Made by a program: the position numbers and the translations under genes. This document shows, in pieces, positions 35,660-47,500 of a stretch of DNA of 64,000 nt. This DNA is from Amoebophrya sp. A120 (taxonomy: Eukaryota; Sar; Dinophyceae; Syndiniales; Amoebophryaceae): positions 1,108,564 to 1,172,563 of the forward strand of contig CAJINV010000005.1 in assembly GCA_905178155.1 (NCBI GenBank), in the 5' to 3' direction. A model generated the notes under the pieces. The model was not told the origin of the DNA and searched no databases. It saw only the letters and a program-made list of their open reading frames with translations. Numbering within the stretch: position 1 is the first letter of the stretch; each line of letters opens with the position of its first letter.

Positions 35660-38600
35660 ATGAAGACGGCCGCCTGCAGTGGTTTGAAGATTCAGCGGCA
35701 TTCCGCGCCGTCCTCTGCTCTGGCGATACAGCAGCAGCTACATCGTCATTGGCCCCGAAGAGCACATTCTGCTGGACGACCGCAGGAGGTACTAGAACAC
35801 CGTCCGTTTTCTACAGCCACCATCGATTCCACGACGAGTGGGGCAGCCTCTAGTTCCTCAAGTAGCTGCTCTCCTGCCTCCTCTTCCACTTCCAGTCCGC
35901 AACACCAGCGCACCAACACTGCCGCCTATGACGCCATCCAAACCGGGTACCTGCCCGGCCAAGGCACGCCGGAGAAACTCCTGCCGCCCTCCGGCACGTT
36001 ACCCGGGTCCAGTGGCGAAGCCTTTCCGCGGTACAGCGGTTATGTGGTCCGTCAAAGTAGCTTCCGTGAAACTTTTAATCGAAGAGCAGAGTTTAGAGGT
36101 TTAAGCGTGAGAAGGCTTAATTTGAGAAATCGGATGCTTTGAGATTTTAGCGTTTAAGCATTTGAGTGCTTAATTTAAGAACTCGGATATTTTTGAGTTT
36201 AAGCGTTCGAGTGCTTAAAATAAGAAAACAGCAGATTGAAATTTGCGCGAGCAAATTTGAATTTGCTCGCAGGTTTTTGAAATTTGCTCCGGAGCTTCTG
36301 CAAGAAGTCTAGAAATAGCGACTCGAACGCTTAAAGTCACCGAAAAAGAAGGAGTCGTTTAGCCATTCGGATGCTTAAATGAAGAGAATTTTTGCAACCG
36401 CCCGAGCAAATTTAAAAAATCGCAGAGCAAATTCCAATTTGCTCACGCAAATTTCAATCTGCTGCTTCCCTATTTTAACCCTGCGAGCCGTTATTTGCCA
36501 ACTTTGTGAAGCTGCTTTGAGTCATTCGAATGTTTTATCGGGGGCGACGAAGCAAAGGGAAAGAGCACAGACAGAGCCAAGACGCTCCGGGGCGCTTTTG
36601 TTAAGTGCCTGCAAGCTCCGCGCAAAACTGTCGCTAGCGTCGTGATCTCAGCAGATCGCGACGCCGGGCTCGCAGGCACTTAACATACACTTTTGCGGGC
36701 AAATTGCCCCAGGCGTCGCGATCTGGAGGGATCACGACGCCCACGGCGGTTTTGCGCGGGGTGGGCACTTAACAAAAGCGCCGCGGGACGCTTTGGCTCT
36801 GTGCTCTTGCACCGGCGGAGCTTTTGTTTCCCAGGGTGCGAAAGCTCTTTGTCTCTCGAGCAACACCAACAACACTCGCGCTCGGTCGCGGTAGATATAG
36901 CGTTTAGGCCTTCGAGTGCTTAAATTCACGGAAACGCAGACTGCAATCTGCGTGAGCAAATTTGAAATTTGCTCTGGGCAAATTCAAATTTGCTCACGCA
37001 GCTGCACAGACAAGCAATCAGTTTAGCCATTCGAATGCTTAACTGCTTGAAAATAAACAATCATTTTAAGCATTCGAATGGCTAATTGACTGGTTATCTT
37101 TGAAGCTGTGTGAGCAAATTTGAAATTTGCTAAAGCAAATTGCAATCTGCGTTTCCGTGAATTTAAGCACTCGAATGCTTAAATTGCGACTTCTTAGTTT
37201 AGGCATTTTAATGCTTAAACCTTATGAACGCGATTTCCTAGATTAAGCATTCGAAGGCTTAAAACAAAGAATGTGTTGCGCGATTAAAAGTTTCACAGAA
37301 GCTGCGGGCCTTTCCGCGGTACAGTGGCGCCGCACTGGCGGACGTGATCCAGCAGTTTCAGTTCGTGAAAAAGCGGGGGCACGACCGGTATTTCAAGCAG
37401 GAGGAGCCGAAAAGCGCGTGCCAAGACCAGAACCACCGGGTGCCGTTAAGCCCCTGGCTACCGGAAACCGGGGCGTCGGTTTTGAGCAGTCCCTGCTACA
37501 ACAAGGAGGTGGACAAGCCGATCGAGGAAATTTTGCCGCCAGGTTTTGATTTTCTGGATTGAGGGACGTGCTACATTTTTTTTGGTTGTATTGCAGGATC
37601 AACATGACAAGATCACTCTTTTTTGGGGGTTCAGCATGAGAGAGAATAAAAACACATTGATCATTCTTTACTTTCCAAGGTGTGAACGAGAATTCCGGCC
37701 GCTTCCTGAAGGACGATGTGAAAGACGCCTACCACGAGTGCTGGACGGTGCACGGCGGCATGGTGATTGGTGCGGACCAATTCACAAAAAACGACCACGA
37801 CCCGCTGCCGGCGTACAAGGGCAAGTTGATTGAGGAAGACTTCGAAGTTTCGGGTGTGACGGGCTCGATCGTCGCACGGAAGTTCAAGGGCATCGACCGA
37901 CCCGGCGGCGGGGTCGCGGACGGACATCCAGAGGTAGGAAGGGTTAGTTTGTTGAAAATAATGAGTTGTGCTTGGTATAGTTGTAGGTCTGTGTGAGCTC
38001 GAGCACGACAAAGTGAATACCAGTAATTCGTCCTGCATGAGTAGAAAACTATGCTCGAAGGTCGCTCCGGGCTGGTTCCAGTTTGAAAACCGAGAAGGGC
38101 GGAAGTGGTATCTGCACCCTTGCTATGGAGAGGGAAGACAAGGGGAAGTTCTGTACAACTTGTGATGTTGCTGACAAAGGGACAAGTTAAACAGTTTGGT
38201 TTATTCTAAATCTTAAGTGGTTTCTTTGCGTTTGCACATGCAAGATTGATCCGCATCACAAGCTGCACCAGAAGTCTTTGATTTTTCAACCTGACACCTC
38301 GTCGGGCCGTTCGCAGTGGAAGCACCCGGTGAGTGGCGAAGTGGACAACTCACCGATCAGCTGGTATTACAAACGCCCCGCCGACAACGGCCTACCCGGC
38401 CGCCCCTGGTTCGCCTACATCCCGAGGTTACCCTGGCACATCAAGACGCTGAACCAGGACCGGATTGTATCGCCCTTGCGCGCGAAGGCGCGGTGGTGGG
38501 TATTCAAATTGGTTGGTGTTGTCCACAGGATTATCTTTTTGTGCAGCATAACGGAAGTAGAGCATCAACTACGTCAACAAGCAAACCGCAACTACATTAT

Positions 38601-38957
38601 TTTTATCAGATCTACTCCCACCAAGCGTGGTTTTTCTACGCGCTGATGTTCCTCGGCCCCTTCCGCGCCATGCAGCCCGAGACCTTCGGCAACGGCTACG
38701 AGTACGTGAAGGCGCCCACGCAAAGAGAACTGGACTGGGGCCGCGGATCCGCGCTGGTCCCCAGCGAGAAGTTCGAGAACTGGATCTACTCGCTGTTCGG
38801 CTACGAAACGGAAACGGACGAGATGAAGTTGAGAAAGTACAGCTTCGACTGCATGGAAGAGTCGTTTTGGTACAAGCACCATGTGGCTTTCGAGACGGGG
38901 CAGGTGGAGGAACCGAGAAAACGGATCTTCAACTTTATCCGTCTGGAAGATGACTAA
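35660..38957 (+). CDS. Putative organelle-targeted protein with WW-like fold, split by a giant intron
   Basis: Exons 35660-36036, 37325-37542, 37680-37933, 38061-38120, 38293-38499 and 38610-38957 give 487 residues. The N terminus is Arg/Ser/Ala-rich without acids for about 40 residues (MKTAACSGLKIQRHSAPSSA), like a mitochondrial leader. Next comes a Ser/Pro linker, a DVIQQFQFVKKRGHDRYFKQ block and several short conserved-looking blocks. Joining exons 4 and 5 across a non-GT/AG intron yields GWFQFENREGRKWYLHP followed by DTSSGRSQWKHP, which matches a WW fold (W, G-R-x-W-Y, S-x-W-x-x-P). The last exon has an aromatic segment (HQAWFFYALMFLGPFRAM). Introns 2, 3 and 5 are GT-AG; introns 1 and 4 are not. 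Family unknown; an alveolate-specific mitochondrial complex subunit is a guess. Confidence 0.7.
36037..37324 (+). mobile_element. Giant TIR element acting as an intron, with nested palindromes
   Basis: A 1.3-kb insert flanked by a 17-bp direct repeat GCCTTTCCGCGGTACAG (36020-36036, 37308-37324) in the same codon phase. Inside are 21-bp inverted ends at 36061-36081 and 37281-37301 with one mismatch. The interior is built from many copies of the palindrome AAGCATTCGAATGCTT and variants, alternating with quasi-palindromes of the GAGCAAATTTGAAATTTGCT type. The centre (about 36550-36815) is a GC-rich set of nested hairpins. Removing the insert leaves EAFPRYSGAALADV in frame. Confidence 0.85.
36562..36811. 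repeat. Nested GC-rich hairpin inside the giant intron
   Basis: Outer arms 36562-36609 and 36764-36811 are imperfect inverted repeats (AGAGCACAGA..CGCTTTTGTTAAGTGCC and complement). Inner arms AAGTGCCTGC/GCAGGCACTT (36603-36682) enclose a further GCGTCGTGATC/GATCGCGACGC stem. A second GGCGTCGCGATC stem follows at about 36711-36742. Composition differs sharply from the AT-rich palindromes around it, so it may be a second element inserted into the first. Confidence 0.7.
38121..38292 (+). mobile_element. Degenerate introner splitting the WW-like fold
   Basis: An intron of 172 bp with no usable GT-AG pair giving a normal WW spacing. It is flanked by a CCT repeat in the same phase. Imperfect inverted ends share CTTGTGATG (38158 region and the complement at about 38255), the same motif found inside family A copies. 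Interpreted as an old family A relative; boundaries are inferred from the protein. Confidence 0.5.
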
Positions 38958-40155
38958 AATGGATGGAAGAGTGGTAATGCTGTACTGTTGAAGAAGATGG
39001 GATGACCACTTCTGTGTCAGGTATGCTTTGAGAGGAAGTGGCATCACGAAGTGCGATACATTTTGTTTTATCTGTAAAAAAAATGCAACAAAAAGCCGCG
39101 TGCTGTTTGAAGAGGTGGCATTGCAATGTGCAGTATGGAGATGAATCTCCGTATACATACAAGAAAGTACGTAGCCGTGCCTCCTGCGAAGAGGAGTCGA
39201 TCGGTTTTTTGTCACAGGAAAATAAACGCGCCAGTGTTCTTCGCATCCACAAAATGAGCTCAAAGATCTGGCAATCGGTATCGGTTCCGTAGTAGTTCTG
39301 CCACACAGAGGACAATAACCCTGGTGAGAGGAAAAGTTCCGTGCCACCGGAAGAAAGAAACTAAAAAGTAGAAACTCAAACTTTTGGGGTGTTGGACAAG
39401 GATCATGTTAACCGCTCTATGTCAATGTTTCTGCAAAAACAGTCATTGGGATTCGACAGGAGCTTTGAGCTAACGCTCCGAGTGCAAAAATTGGTACAAG
39501 TTTTGGCTCGAAGTGTTTTGTACAGAGAAGATCAACACCTTTATTTCATCTGAAGATCGTGTCGCTACTACGCCGGTCTTTGTGGATCTTTCGTGGTTCT
39601 TTACTTGAGCCGGAAAAGTGTGCTGACGAAGAATCTTTTTTTCACCTCGGCTGGTAAAAGAAAGGTCTTCGTGATTATTTTGATTTTTAACACTTGAAAA
39701 TTGTCTTTTCTAAGATAAGGTAGGCACTACGATTTTGGTGTCGAATGTGAAACAAGTTGTAAACAAGAAGTCCTGAACAAAGCCTCACCCCCTCATCAAC
39801 CGGTGTTATTGTCAAGCCCCACGCTGATTTGTACCCTCCTCGAAGAAAAGAGAGAACATCATGAACGCTTTTTGAAGTCCCCGCTTCTGCACCTTGTGTT
39901 TGTGCGAAGATGCTGTCTTTCTCTTCCCACCGATCTACCACTTCCCTACGACCAAGGAGCAGTCGGTGACTACGGACCTTCCGACCGCTTGCCTATCCTT
40001 GTATCCCCTTGAAGAATCAAAACCTAGTACATACCGTGTGGACTTGCGAGGACCAGTGATAGCTACCTTGGACCACCTTTGGATCACGATTTTCTTTTCC
40101 TGGCGCACTTTTTGAAATTTTCCCGGCTTCCTCACTTGTTTGACGGCTTGTCACT
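38958..40155. other. Intergenic, 1.2 kb
   Basis: No gene recognised on either strand. Open frames on the minus strand at 38935-39347 overlap the end of the previous gene and have no motif. Confidence 0.4.
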
Positions 40156-42248
40156 ATGCCGCCAAAAAAGAAGGGTAAGAAGAACAAAAACAAAACCGGT
40201 GGTGGTGGGAGCGGCACCAGCAGCGAAAATGTCACGCCGAGGCACGTTCAAGGGGAGGGGAGCAGGGTATAGTATCTTTGGCATGCATGATGATCATGAT
40301 GATCTTCACACACAGGATTTGCATGTCAAGAAGTGTTTGTGTAGTACGCTAGGAATAGGCTGTGGAACAGTCCAAAGTCTTTTGAGGAGCAGGAAGATTT
40401 TTATCGAACCTCGCCTGTCACACTACAGGTTGCCAGCTCGAACAGCAACTCGGCGCAGAACGGCACTCCCGCTGCAATCAACCTGGTGAACCCACCGAGT
40501 CCACCACCACCAGCTGTAATGCAGCTCTCACAGGGTGGTCGTGATGATGCCAGCGCGGACGGGGATCTGTCCAGCAGCTACTTCCAATTCAAGGCACAAA
40601 TGGACAAGTTCAAGGCGGGTATTGCTTGTTGACAAAGAACATGGGTTAAAATGCTTTTTTCCTGTCAGTGGATCTGGATCCTCCAATATGGAGCTTCACT
40701 TCGACAAGCATCATCGAGGTGATCAAAGCGATCAGCTGCCTATGATGAAGCAAGTAGCCATATTAATGAAGCAGGAAACAGGATCAGACCATCTAAACGA
40801 CACAAAAAAAATATCAAGGTATGCCCCCGGGCAGTTTGGCCGAGATGGGCGGCGCGCCGAAATCCTCATCTGCGGACTTATCTGCGAACCCAAAGTACAG
40901 CGAGGTTAACACCTTGAAGGAGCAAGGCAATCAGATGTGGAAGATCGGCGTCCAGGAAATTGCCTGCACGGCGTACTCCACAGCGATAGAAAAATTGCAG
41001 ACGATTGTCAGGAAGGAGAGCCCGGTAATAATAATCGATGAGTGTTGTGAATGGGCTTGTGAATGATACGCATGTGGTCGGGGGGCCATGAAGTTCCTGG
41101 TGGTTCTCCCATTCTTACCATCAGAGATGTCGGTCGAACGACAATGATGCGCATTCGCAAGGCAACATCAAAAAATATTTTTTTCAGGATGGCGAGACCT
41201 ACGACCCAACCCAGATGGACCAGGAGGCCAAGACCCTGATGTCCCGTCTCTTCTCGAACCGATCGAATTGCTTTTACCTCTTGGACCGCTTCGAGGACAG
41301 TCTGTCCGACGCCCAGGAGTCCTTCGCGATCGATCCGCTCTTCGCCAAAGCCTGGCTCCGTGCGGCGCAGGCGTGCGTCAAGCTAGTGAACTTCGACAAG
41401 TTCTTGCAGGGAGAAAAATTAGCGGAAGGAGCCGTAGATGCCGCCGACAAAATGGCGCTTGCAACACCATCCACTCTACTACCCACGAACGCGCTGAGTA
41501 GTTGTTCCATGGACTCCGAAATCGAGAAGATAAAAACGCACGCGGACCTCGCCGCGCAGTACCTGCGCGAAGGCCTGCGGGTGGAGCCGGCAAACGGTAC
41601 GTTGAAAAACGTGCTGGCCAATTTGGAGGGCAAAGAGGTGCAGTTTAAACTGGCCAAGGGGTTCGGGATAGCGGATTTGAGTGTGGAGAACTACGCGGAG
41701 TGTGTAACGTGGCAGCAAGACCCCATCGGCTACGTGTTCGCTCTGGATGGAACCATGCACATGGTGGTGCCAGGGTAAGCCATTAAGATAGGCTTTTGCT
41801 CTTTCGTTCAGGCGCCTACGCCTTGAAACTCGCTTACAAGAACGTCTGTTTTGTGTCAATGAAAAAAGCTCTTTGGACCATGATAAGCATGAATTATGAT
41901 GCAACTACCCGAAGTGTGAAAATCAAGAGTTTATTCAGCAGAATGAATCCCATGTACCACAGCATAAAAACCCCCACGCCGGGCAAGTATGAAGTGACGC
42001 CGAGCACGAGCAAAATCATCCTGCACGCCCCAGATCCGCGAATGCCAAAAGCAGAGTTTAAGTACGCCTTTCTGGACAAGGATACTAATATACCATCACC
42101 ACTCGTCGGAACAAGCAGTACAACGGGCAGTAGTGCAACTATTTTCAAGTTCAATTTAAAGCTGGAAGCCCCCGGCAAGCCCGCGCTCCTGATGAAACCC
42201 GTGTCCGCTACGTTCAAGGAGGCGAACTTCGCCGACACTAAGGAGTAA
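40156..42248 (+). CDS. TPR-repeat protein, co-chaperone-like
   Basis: Exons 40156-40266, 40429-40618, 40819-41024, 41188-41774 and 41813-42248 give 509 residues. The N terminus is a lysine-rich tail (MPPKKKGKKNKNK), followed by a disordered Asn/Ser/Pro part. TPR helices come next: YSEVNTLKEQGNQMWKIG, then AKTLMSRLFSNRSNCFYLLD, RFEDSLSDAQESFAIDPLFA and KAWLRAAQACVKL, the last two with the TPR consensus spacing (A-x-x-D-x-x-x-A-I-x-x-x-P..A-W-x-R-x-A). This fold usually binds C-terminal peptides of Hsp70/Hsp90. The C-terminal half has no recognised domain. The fourth intron is odd: only 37-38 nt, and strict GT-AG removal would shift frame and truncate the protein. Introns 1-3 are ordinary. Confidence 0.75.
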
Positions 42249-42332
42249 CGTTTATTTTGTGGGTTGTTCTACTGCCTTACAAACTGGTTTGACAAGCCCA
42301 TTTATTTGTCATGCTGTCTGGGATCAAAATAA

Positions 42333-43647
42333 ATGAAAATCAATTGCATTGTTGATGTCCGCCTTCCATTCCGCATTCTCGAACGAGCCTGTGACTTTTT
42401 CTCCAACTACCACTTGGCAAACATGATTAGGTTTTTCGCTGCGGTCGATGCCTTCCTCCCATCCGTCGAAAGGTTGAAAACGCTCAAGCCAGCAGAGGCG
42501 AATGCCACGGAACTCAGCACATACCTTTACCTGGTCACGAAGTGGGGACACGTAAGCTTTGGGTTGTTTTTGCGAACATCGATTCAAGCATATTGAACGG
42601 GATTCGATTGTTTTGCTTGCGAAATATTATGCGGCCTCCAGTGGAGGATCGATTGATCCATGGAAATTGCGCAACGCGTAGCGTTTCTGAATTCATAGAT
42701 GCATCAACATATTACGAAACCAAAGTTCATTAAGATTGTAGAAGCTTTGCAAACAAAAAAAACAGCTCCGCGAGCGGTGTGGGGAAAACTACGAAAAGTT
42801 TCTCTCCGCGATACGGCAAGATAAAACTCGGGTGGGCGAAAAGTGGAAGATTTTCGAGAGCATAAAAGACAGCGGGCCGGGTCTCGACGACTTGAAGAGC
42901 GCGGCGCGGAAGCAGGAAGGAACATCAGCGCCACAGCAGCTTTCTACTTCCACCTCCACTACGACCGCCAAATTAGCTGGTGCTGCCGCACCTCCAATAG
43001 AAAACACGTGCACGATCGAAGAAGTCCTATCATCAGCTGCTCCGGAAGACGGAACCGCGAGCGCGGACACGTGCTGCGGGTCGAGTTCCTCCAAAACCGC
43101 CACCGCGCCTGGGTCCTCCCCAGAGGATAGCTTGCCAGAGGATACGACCGGCAACTCTTCCTCACTCGACGCGAAGAAATTCCGCGCCAGCGATTTAATC
43201 AGCCGGTTTGCAGCGGAATTGGAGCACGGGCGGGACGTCGTATCGGCGACGCCGTCGACCGCGGCAGTGACCGCAACGGATTCCCTGGTGACCAACACCT
43301 CCTCCCTGGCAAAGGAAGACGAACTAGGAACAACGGCAGCTGCGCAGAATAACATCAAGGACACGACTTGCGCAGCGGGAGCCTCTTGTTGCGCTGGAGG
43401 ACCAGGACCCTCGACTACCACGTCGCAGATGGGTGTCGTGCAAGAAGATGGTGCTGTTGGCAAGAAGGTTGGGCTGTTGAAGAAACCGGCGCAGCTTGTA
43501 GTTCCTGAGGGAGAACAAACAAGTGATGTAAAAGTGACACCGACCAGCTTTCAGAGTACTAGTCCAGCCGCCGCGATCCGTCCAGCCTCGCAGGAACAAA
43601 TGGGCTGCTTGGCGAAGTTCACCCAGATGCTGTGCGGTGGGCAGTGA
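42333..43647 (+). CDS. Hypothetical helical protein with Ser/Thr-rich tail
   Basis: Exons 42333-42551 and 42766-43647 joined by a 214-bp GT-AG intron (GTAAGC donor, AACAG acceptor, phase 0) give 366 residues. The first 110 residues form a compact helical domain (FFSNYHLANMIRFFAAVDAF; LSTYLYLVTKWGH, continuing LRERCGENYEKFLSAIRQDK). The rest is low-complexity Ser/Thr/Ala/Pro sequence ending in a short Cys-containing motif (MGCLAKFTQMLCGGQ). The start lies only 84 bp after the TPR gene's stop, so a single transcript or one gene joined by an unseen intron is possible. No family recognised. Confidence 0.6.
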
Positions 43648-44560
43648 GAAGGACGGCTGGTGGGGAACTTGTTCGAGACCTTGCTGACAACGAAATCTGA
43701 CGACAGACGTGAGGAAATGATAGATTGATGAAATATATATATCACGACGCTACTACATCCAAATGACGAATAAAACTACATATGGCGATCAGATGTTGAC
43801 TGCGAGTATGCAGGCATTGAAAAAGTAAAAGTATGCTCGGTGTACGTCCAAAGCGTAACCAGCACCAGCAGAAGAATAAATGATGAAATTTTCGAATGTT
43901 GACTCTGAAGCGCACGAGTCTTCGTGAATTTTTGCAGCTCTTGTTCTAGTACTCTGCCGTTGAGATTTGGATGTTGCATGGCCACGAAATCTGACACTGT
44001 ATTCATTCTTGTGAGTGTTCTTTTTTTGCGTTCTTTTCCTTTGCGTTCTTCAAGATAAAACTAAGTATAGTAGCACGCTGCATAATTAAAATTAAAGCAA
44101 CGAACTTCGTCGGGAAAAAAAAAGAGGTTATTTCTGCGTTTGTTGCAGTTGCAAACTCTGGTGGAGATCCGTAACGGAGTACTGGACAAATCGTCGGGGT
44201 TTCTTGTCGTTGTGCGGAAAAGAAACAAAATCGATGATAGTGATTCTACACTCGTCTCGCCCTCTCGTAAAAGCAGTCGCGATGAAAGACCGCAAGGTAA
44301 ATATTTGGTACATTCTATCAGTTTAGCACACGGACGAAAACAGCACAGCCGCAAACACGCAACAAATTCGAAAACAATCAATGCAAATGAGGATAGAAAA
44401 AGGAAAAAGAAAATTTTTTTTTGTGGAACAATCATCCTCCAATCGATCACCGATATTGATCTAGCTCGTAATTCTTGAATCGAAGTCATGATAAGTAAAC
44501 TTCGCTCACGACCCTGCTCACGGTGGTATATCTAGTTTTTGGCTAGACAAATCTACCAAC
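43648..44560. other. Intergenic, 0.9 kb
   Basis: Spacer with an AT microsatellite (ATATATATATC at about 43733). An open frame of 112 codons at 44140-44478 has a basic composition but starts at TTG and shows no motif; not called as a gene. Confidence 0.4.
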
Positions 44561-47500
44561 ATGTCGACGTCCATCGGGCCGGGCGTGATCGAGGACGAGC
44601 AGGCGGCGCTGCTGTTCGGAGGGGGCTCCACCTCCGTTGGCGGTTCTCGGGGATTCCGGCCGCCGAAATGGGGCCGGCGGACTTCGCTCTGCGGGGTGTT
44701 CGTCGCGGTCGTTCTCGCCTTCCTATCCGGGGTACTCGTCACGAAACACTTCTTGACCGCATCCACATCTGAGGATCACGACAAGCCGAGCTTTTGCGCG
44801 AGTTCTACTGCTCCGTCATCTTCCCCTGCAGATGCTGCTGCAATTTCGTCCAAGCATTCCACGTCTGGCACAACTGCCGAAACTTCTCAAAAAGAAGCCG
44901 TGAAGATCGGTCCGGTGGAGGAGGTCGCAGTCGGTGAAAAACAAACGACCCGGCTGGTGGAGAGCGCGGAAAAGGTAAAAGTCCCCGCCCGGAAACCGCT
45001 GATCGTGAAAACGCTGAGCAAAGCCAACGCGCAGAAGAAGAAAATGGAAGACACACGGAAAAAGCTGCTTGCCGCGGCGCCGGGCTCGTCCTTTTTGCAG
45101 GACAACTTCCTGTATGCATTGCAAAAGTATCGTACCCGTATAAATGCATATACAAATTTTCTCAGCATGGAAAATGTAATTTGTAAAAGCGGATTTGTAG
45201 CGCTAATGCATGCCTCCAATTACTTTTACTAGTACTACGAGTGCGATACTTTTGCACAGGATATCCTGGAACCCGGCGGCTTTGACCCCGATGCGGTGTT
45301 TATCCTATGTAAAAACGTTCCCACCACATAGCCAAGAACAAGATGGGGAACCGGCTAGATAAATCCACAAGGTTTGGCTGTTTTGCATGACAAACTTGGA
45401 CTCGTAGTGTAGTACTGTTTTAAATAGCTGAGCAGCATCACGCATCTAGTATACCGCTCCGATTGGAGCATGACAAATTCCAAAACACGACTAGAAAATG
45501 CTTCTCATGAGGCTCCGCATGGGAAACATGCTCAGCATGCAGATTTGCGTATTATACAGCTATGGTGTGCGAACGTTTTTAAATACGATAGCGTTCGGCT
45601 CCCTGGTGGCCAAGTACCTGGACGGCCCCGCGGTGGAGCAGACGAGGAGCAATCTGCCGCAGGCGCATATGGAAGCGTCAGGTTTGAAATCGCCCAAGTT
45701 GAAATTAGTTTGTAATGCATAAAATGCAAGGCATGAACATGAAGTGCCTGTCTTGCCGGGATGGCAAGTGAGGCAGATTGTGAGCCGGAGCAGGGTTTGG
45801 GATAGAACTGCTAAAGGAGCATGACAAAAGCAGTCTTCTGTGCCCAAACAGCATGACAAATTGGATTCCGGTGCTTCGAAAATTTGTCATGCGCCGCTTG
45901 GTTATTGGGCTTCCAACTGGTATCCATTCTATGCATGACAAATCGTTTCAACTTTGTTGATTTTAAACCTGACGCTTCCATAGCGCACGCGGACGTGGTG
46001 AAGTTTTTGCAAAATACCTTATCCTGTGCAAAAGTATCGTATTCGTACTAATCGCAGTCATGCATTACAAATTCTGTTCTCAATGTAAATCCGCATTACA
46101 AATTTTATTTCTCATGCTGAGGGAATTTGTCATGCATTTATACGAGTGCGATACTTTTGCATTCCATATACCTTTTCGGGGAACGCCCTCGGGCGGGCCA
46201 TCCTCGAGCTATGCATTGCAAAAATGTCTGGGTCTGGAAGATTGCAACTTGTCAAGCTGTCTTTGAATTTCAAAACAATCTGTATTGCGTGACCAGCAAC
46301 AGAACTCCCGTTTGTGTTACGCGCCGGAGAGGGCATTTCTCATGCGGAATAGGCATCAGGAAGCCCTCTAAAAATCTGTGATGCTAGACCATACATTGCA
46401 TGCGTCATGGATCATACAAAATATGCATCACAAATCCCAGAATCGTCCAGACCCAGACATTTTTACAGTTGATACGAGCAAATGCATGACAAGTTTGAAG
46501 CTGGGTCGACCGAAACCGATGTTGCCGCACTTCCGTGTGCGTACGGCCAGTCGCTCGAAGTGTATTCCACCAACTTCGGAGTGCGCAAAGACGTGGAAGT
46601 GCATTGCGACATCGCCGAATTTCACTTTACCAGTGACGCGGCAAAAGTGTATTTCGGGACCCAGCTCAGGAAGGAAGTCGCAGCCATGGACACGGATCAC
46701 GATGGGTTTCTGTCCGCGGCAGAAATCAATGATGAACAGTGCGAACTGCTGCAAGCCGACCATCTATATGGCGACGATGACGGGAAACTTACGGTCGAGG
46801 AAATGGAGAGGGCCTGTCGCGACATTTGTATGCCGGACTCGCCTGTTTGGAAAGGCGAAGAGGAGGAGTTCGTTCGGCATGTCTGCCACTGCTGCCCGCC
46901 CCACATCCAAGACACTTTTTTTCCGTACTTCGACGCCTGGCTGAGCACGACCACAACTTCTACAACCACCGCTGCGCCAGTCGTGCTATCCGACGAAGAC
47001 GAGCTTGCCGCCATGGACACGGATCACGATGGGTTTCTGTCCGCGGAAGAAATCCATGACGATCAGTGCGACCTCCTAAAAGCCGATGGCGACGACGATG
47101 GGAGGATTACACTCAAGGAGATGTCTGAAGCCTGTCACAAAATTTGTGTGCCGGGCTCGGAGGCTTCGCAGATGGAACCCGAGCTCGTGATCCTGCACAT
47201 CTGCCACTGTTGCCCGCCGAGCATGCAAGAAGAGTTTTTTGCTGACTATTACGCTAAGCGGAACAACAAGAAAGAGGATACCACCGACGACGACGATGAA
47301 CTCGCAGCCATGGACACGGATCACGATGGGTTTCTGTCCGCAGACGAAATCCATGACGAGCAGTGCGACCTGCTGAAAGCCGACCACCAGTATGGCAACG
47401 ATGATGGGAGAATTACTCTCCAGGAAATACACGACGCCTGTCACGACATCTGTGTCCCGGACTCGTCTATTTCGAAAACCGAGGATCCGCAGATCGTTCG

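Noticed and set aside
36379-36959. Open frames in the giant intron of the 35660 gene
   Set aside because: They are made of palindromic repeat sequence with no protein-like composition.
36020-37324. Reading the palindromic repeats as a CRISPR-like array
   Set aside because: Repeats are variable palindromes without constant-length unique spacers, inside a eukaryotic intron.
44140-44478. 112-codon frame upstream of the protease
   Set aside because: Begins at TTG, lacks a motif and has no splice link to the protease start.
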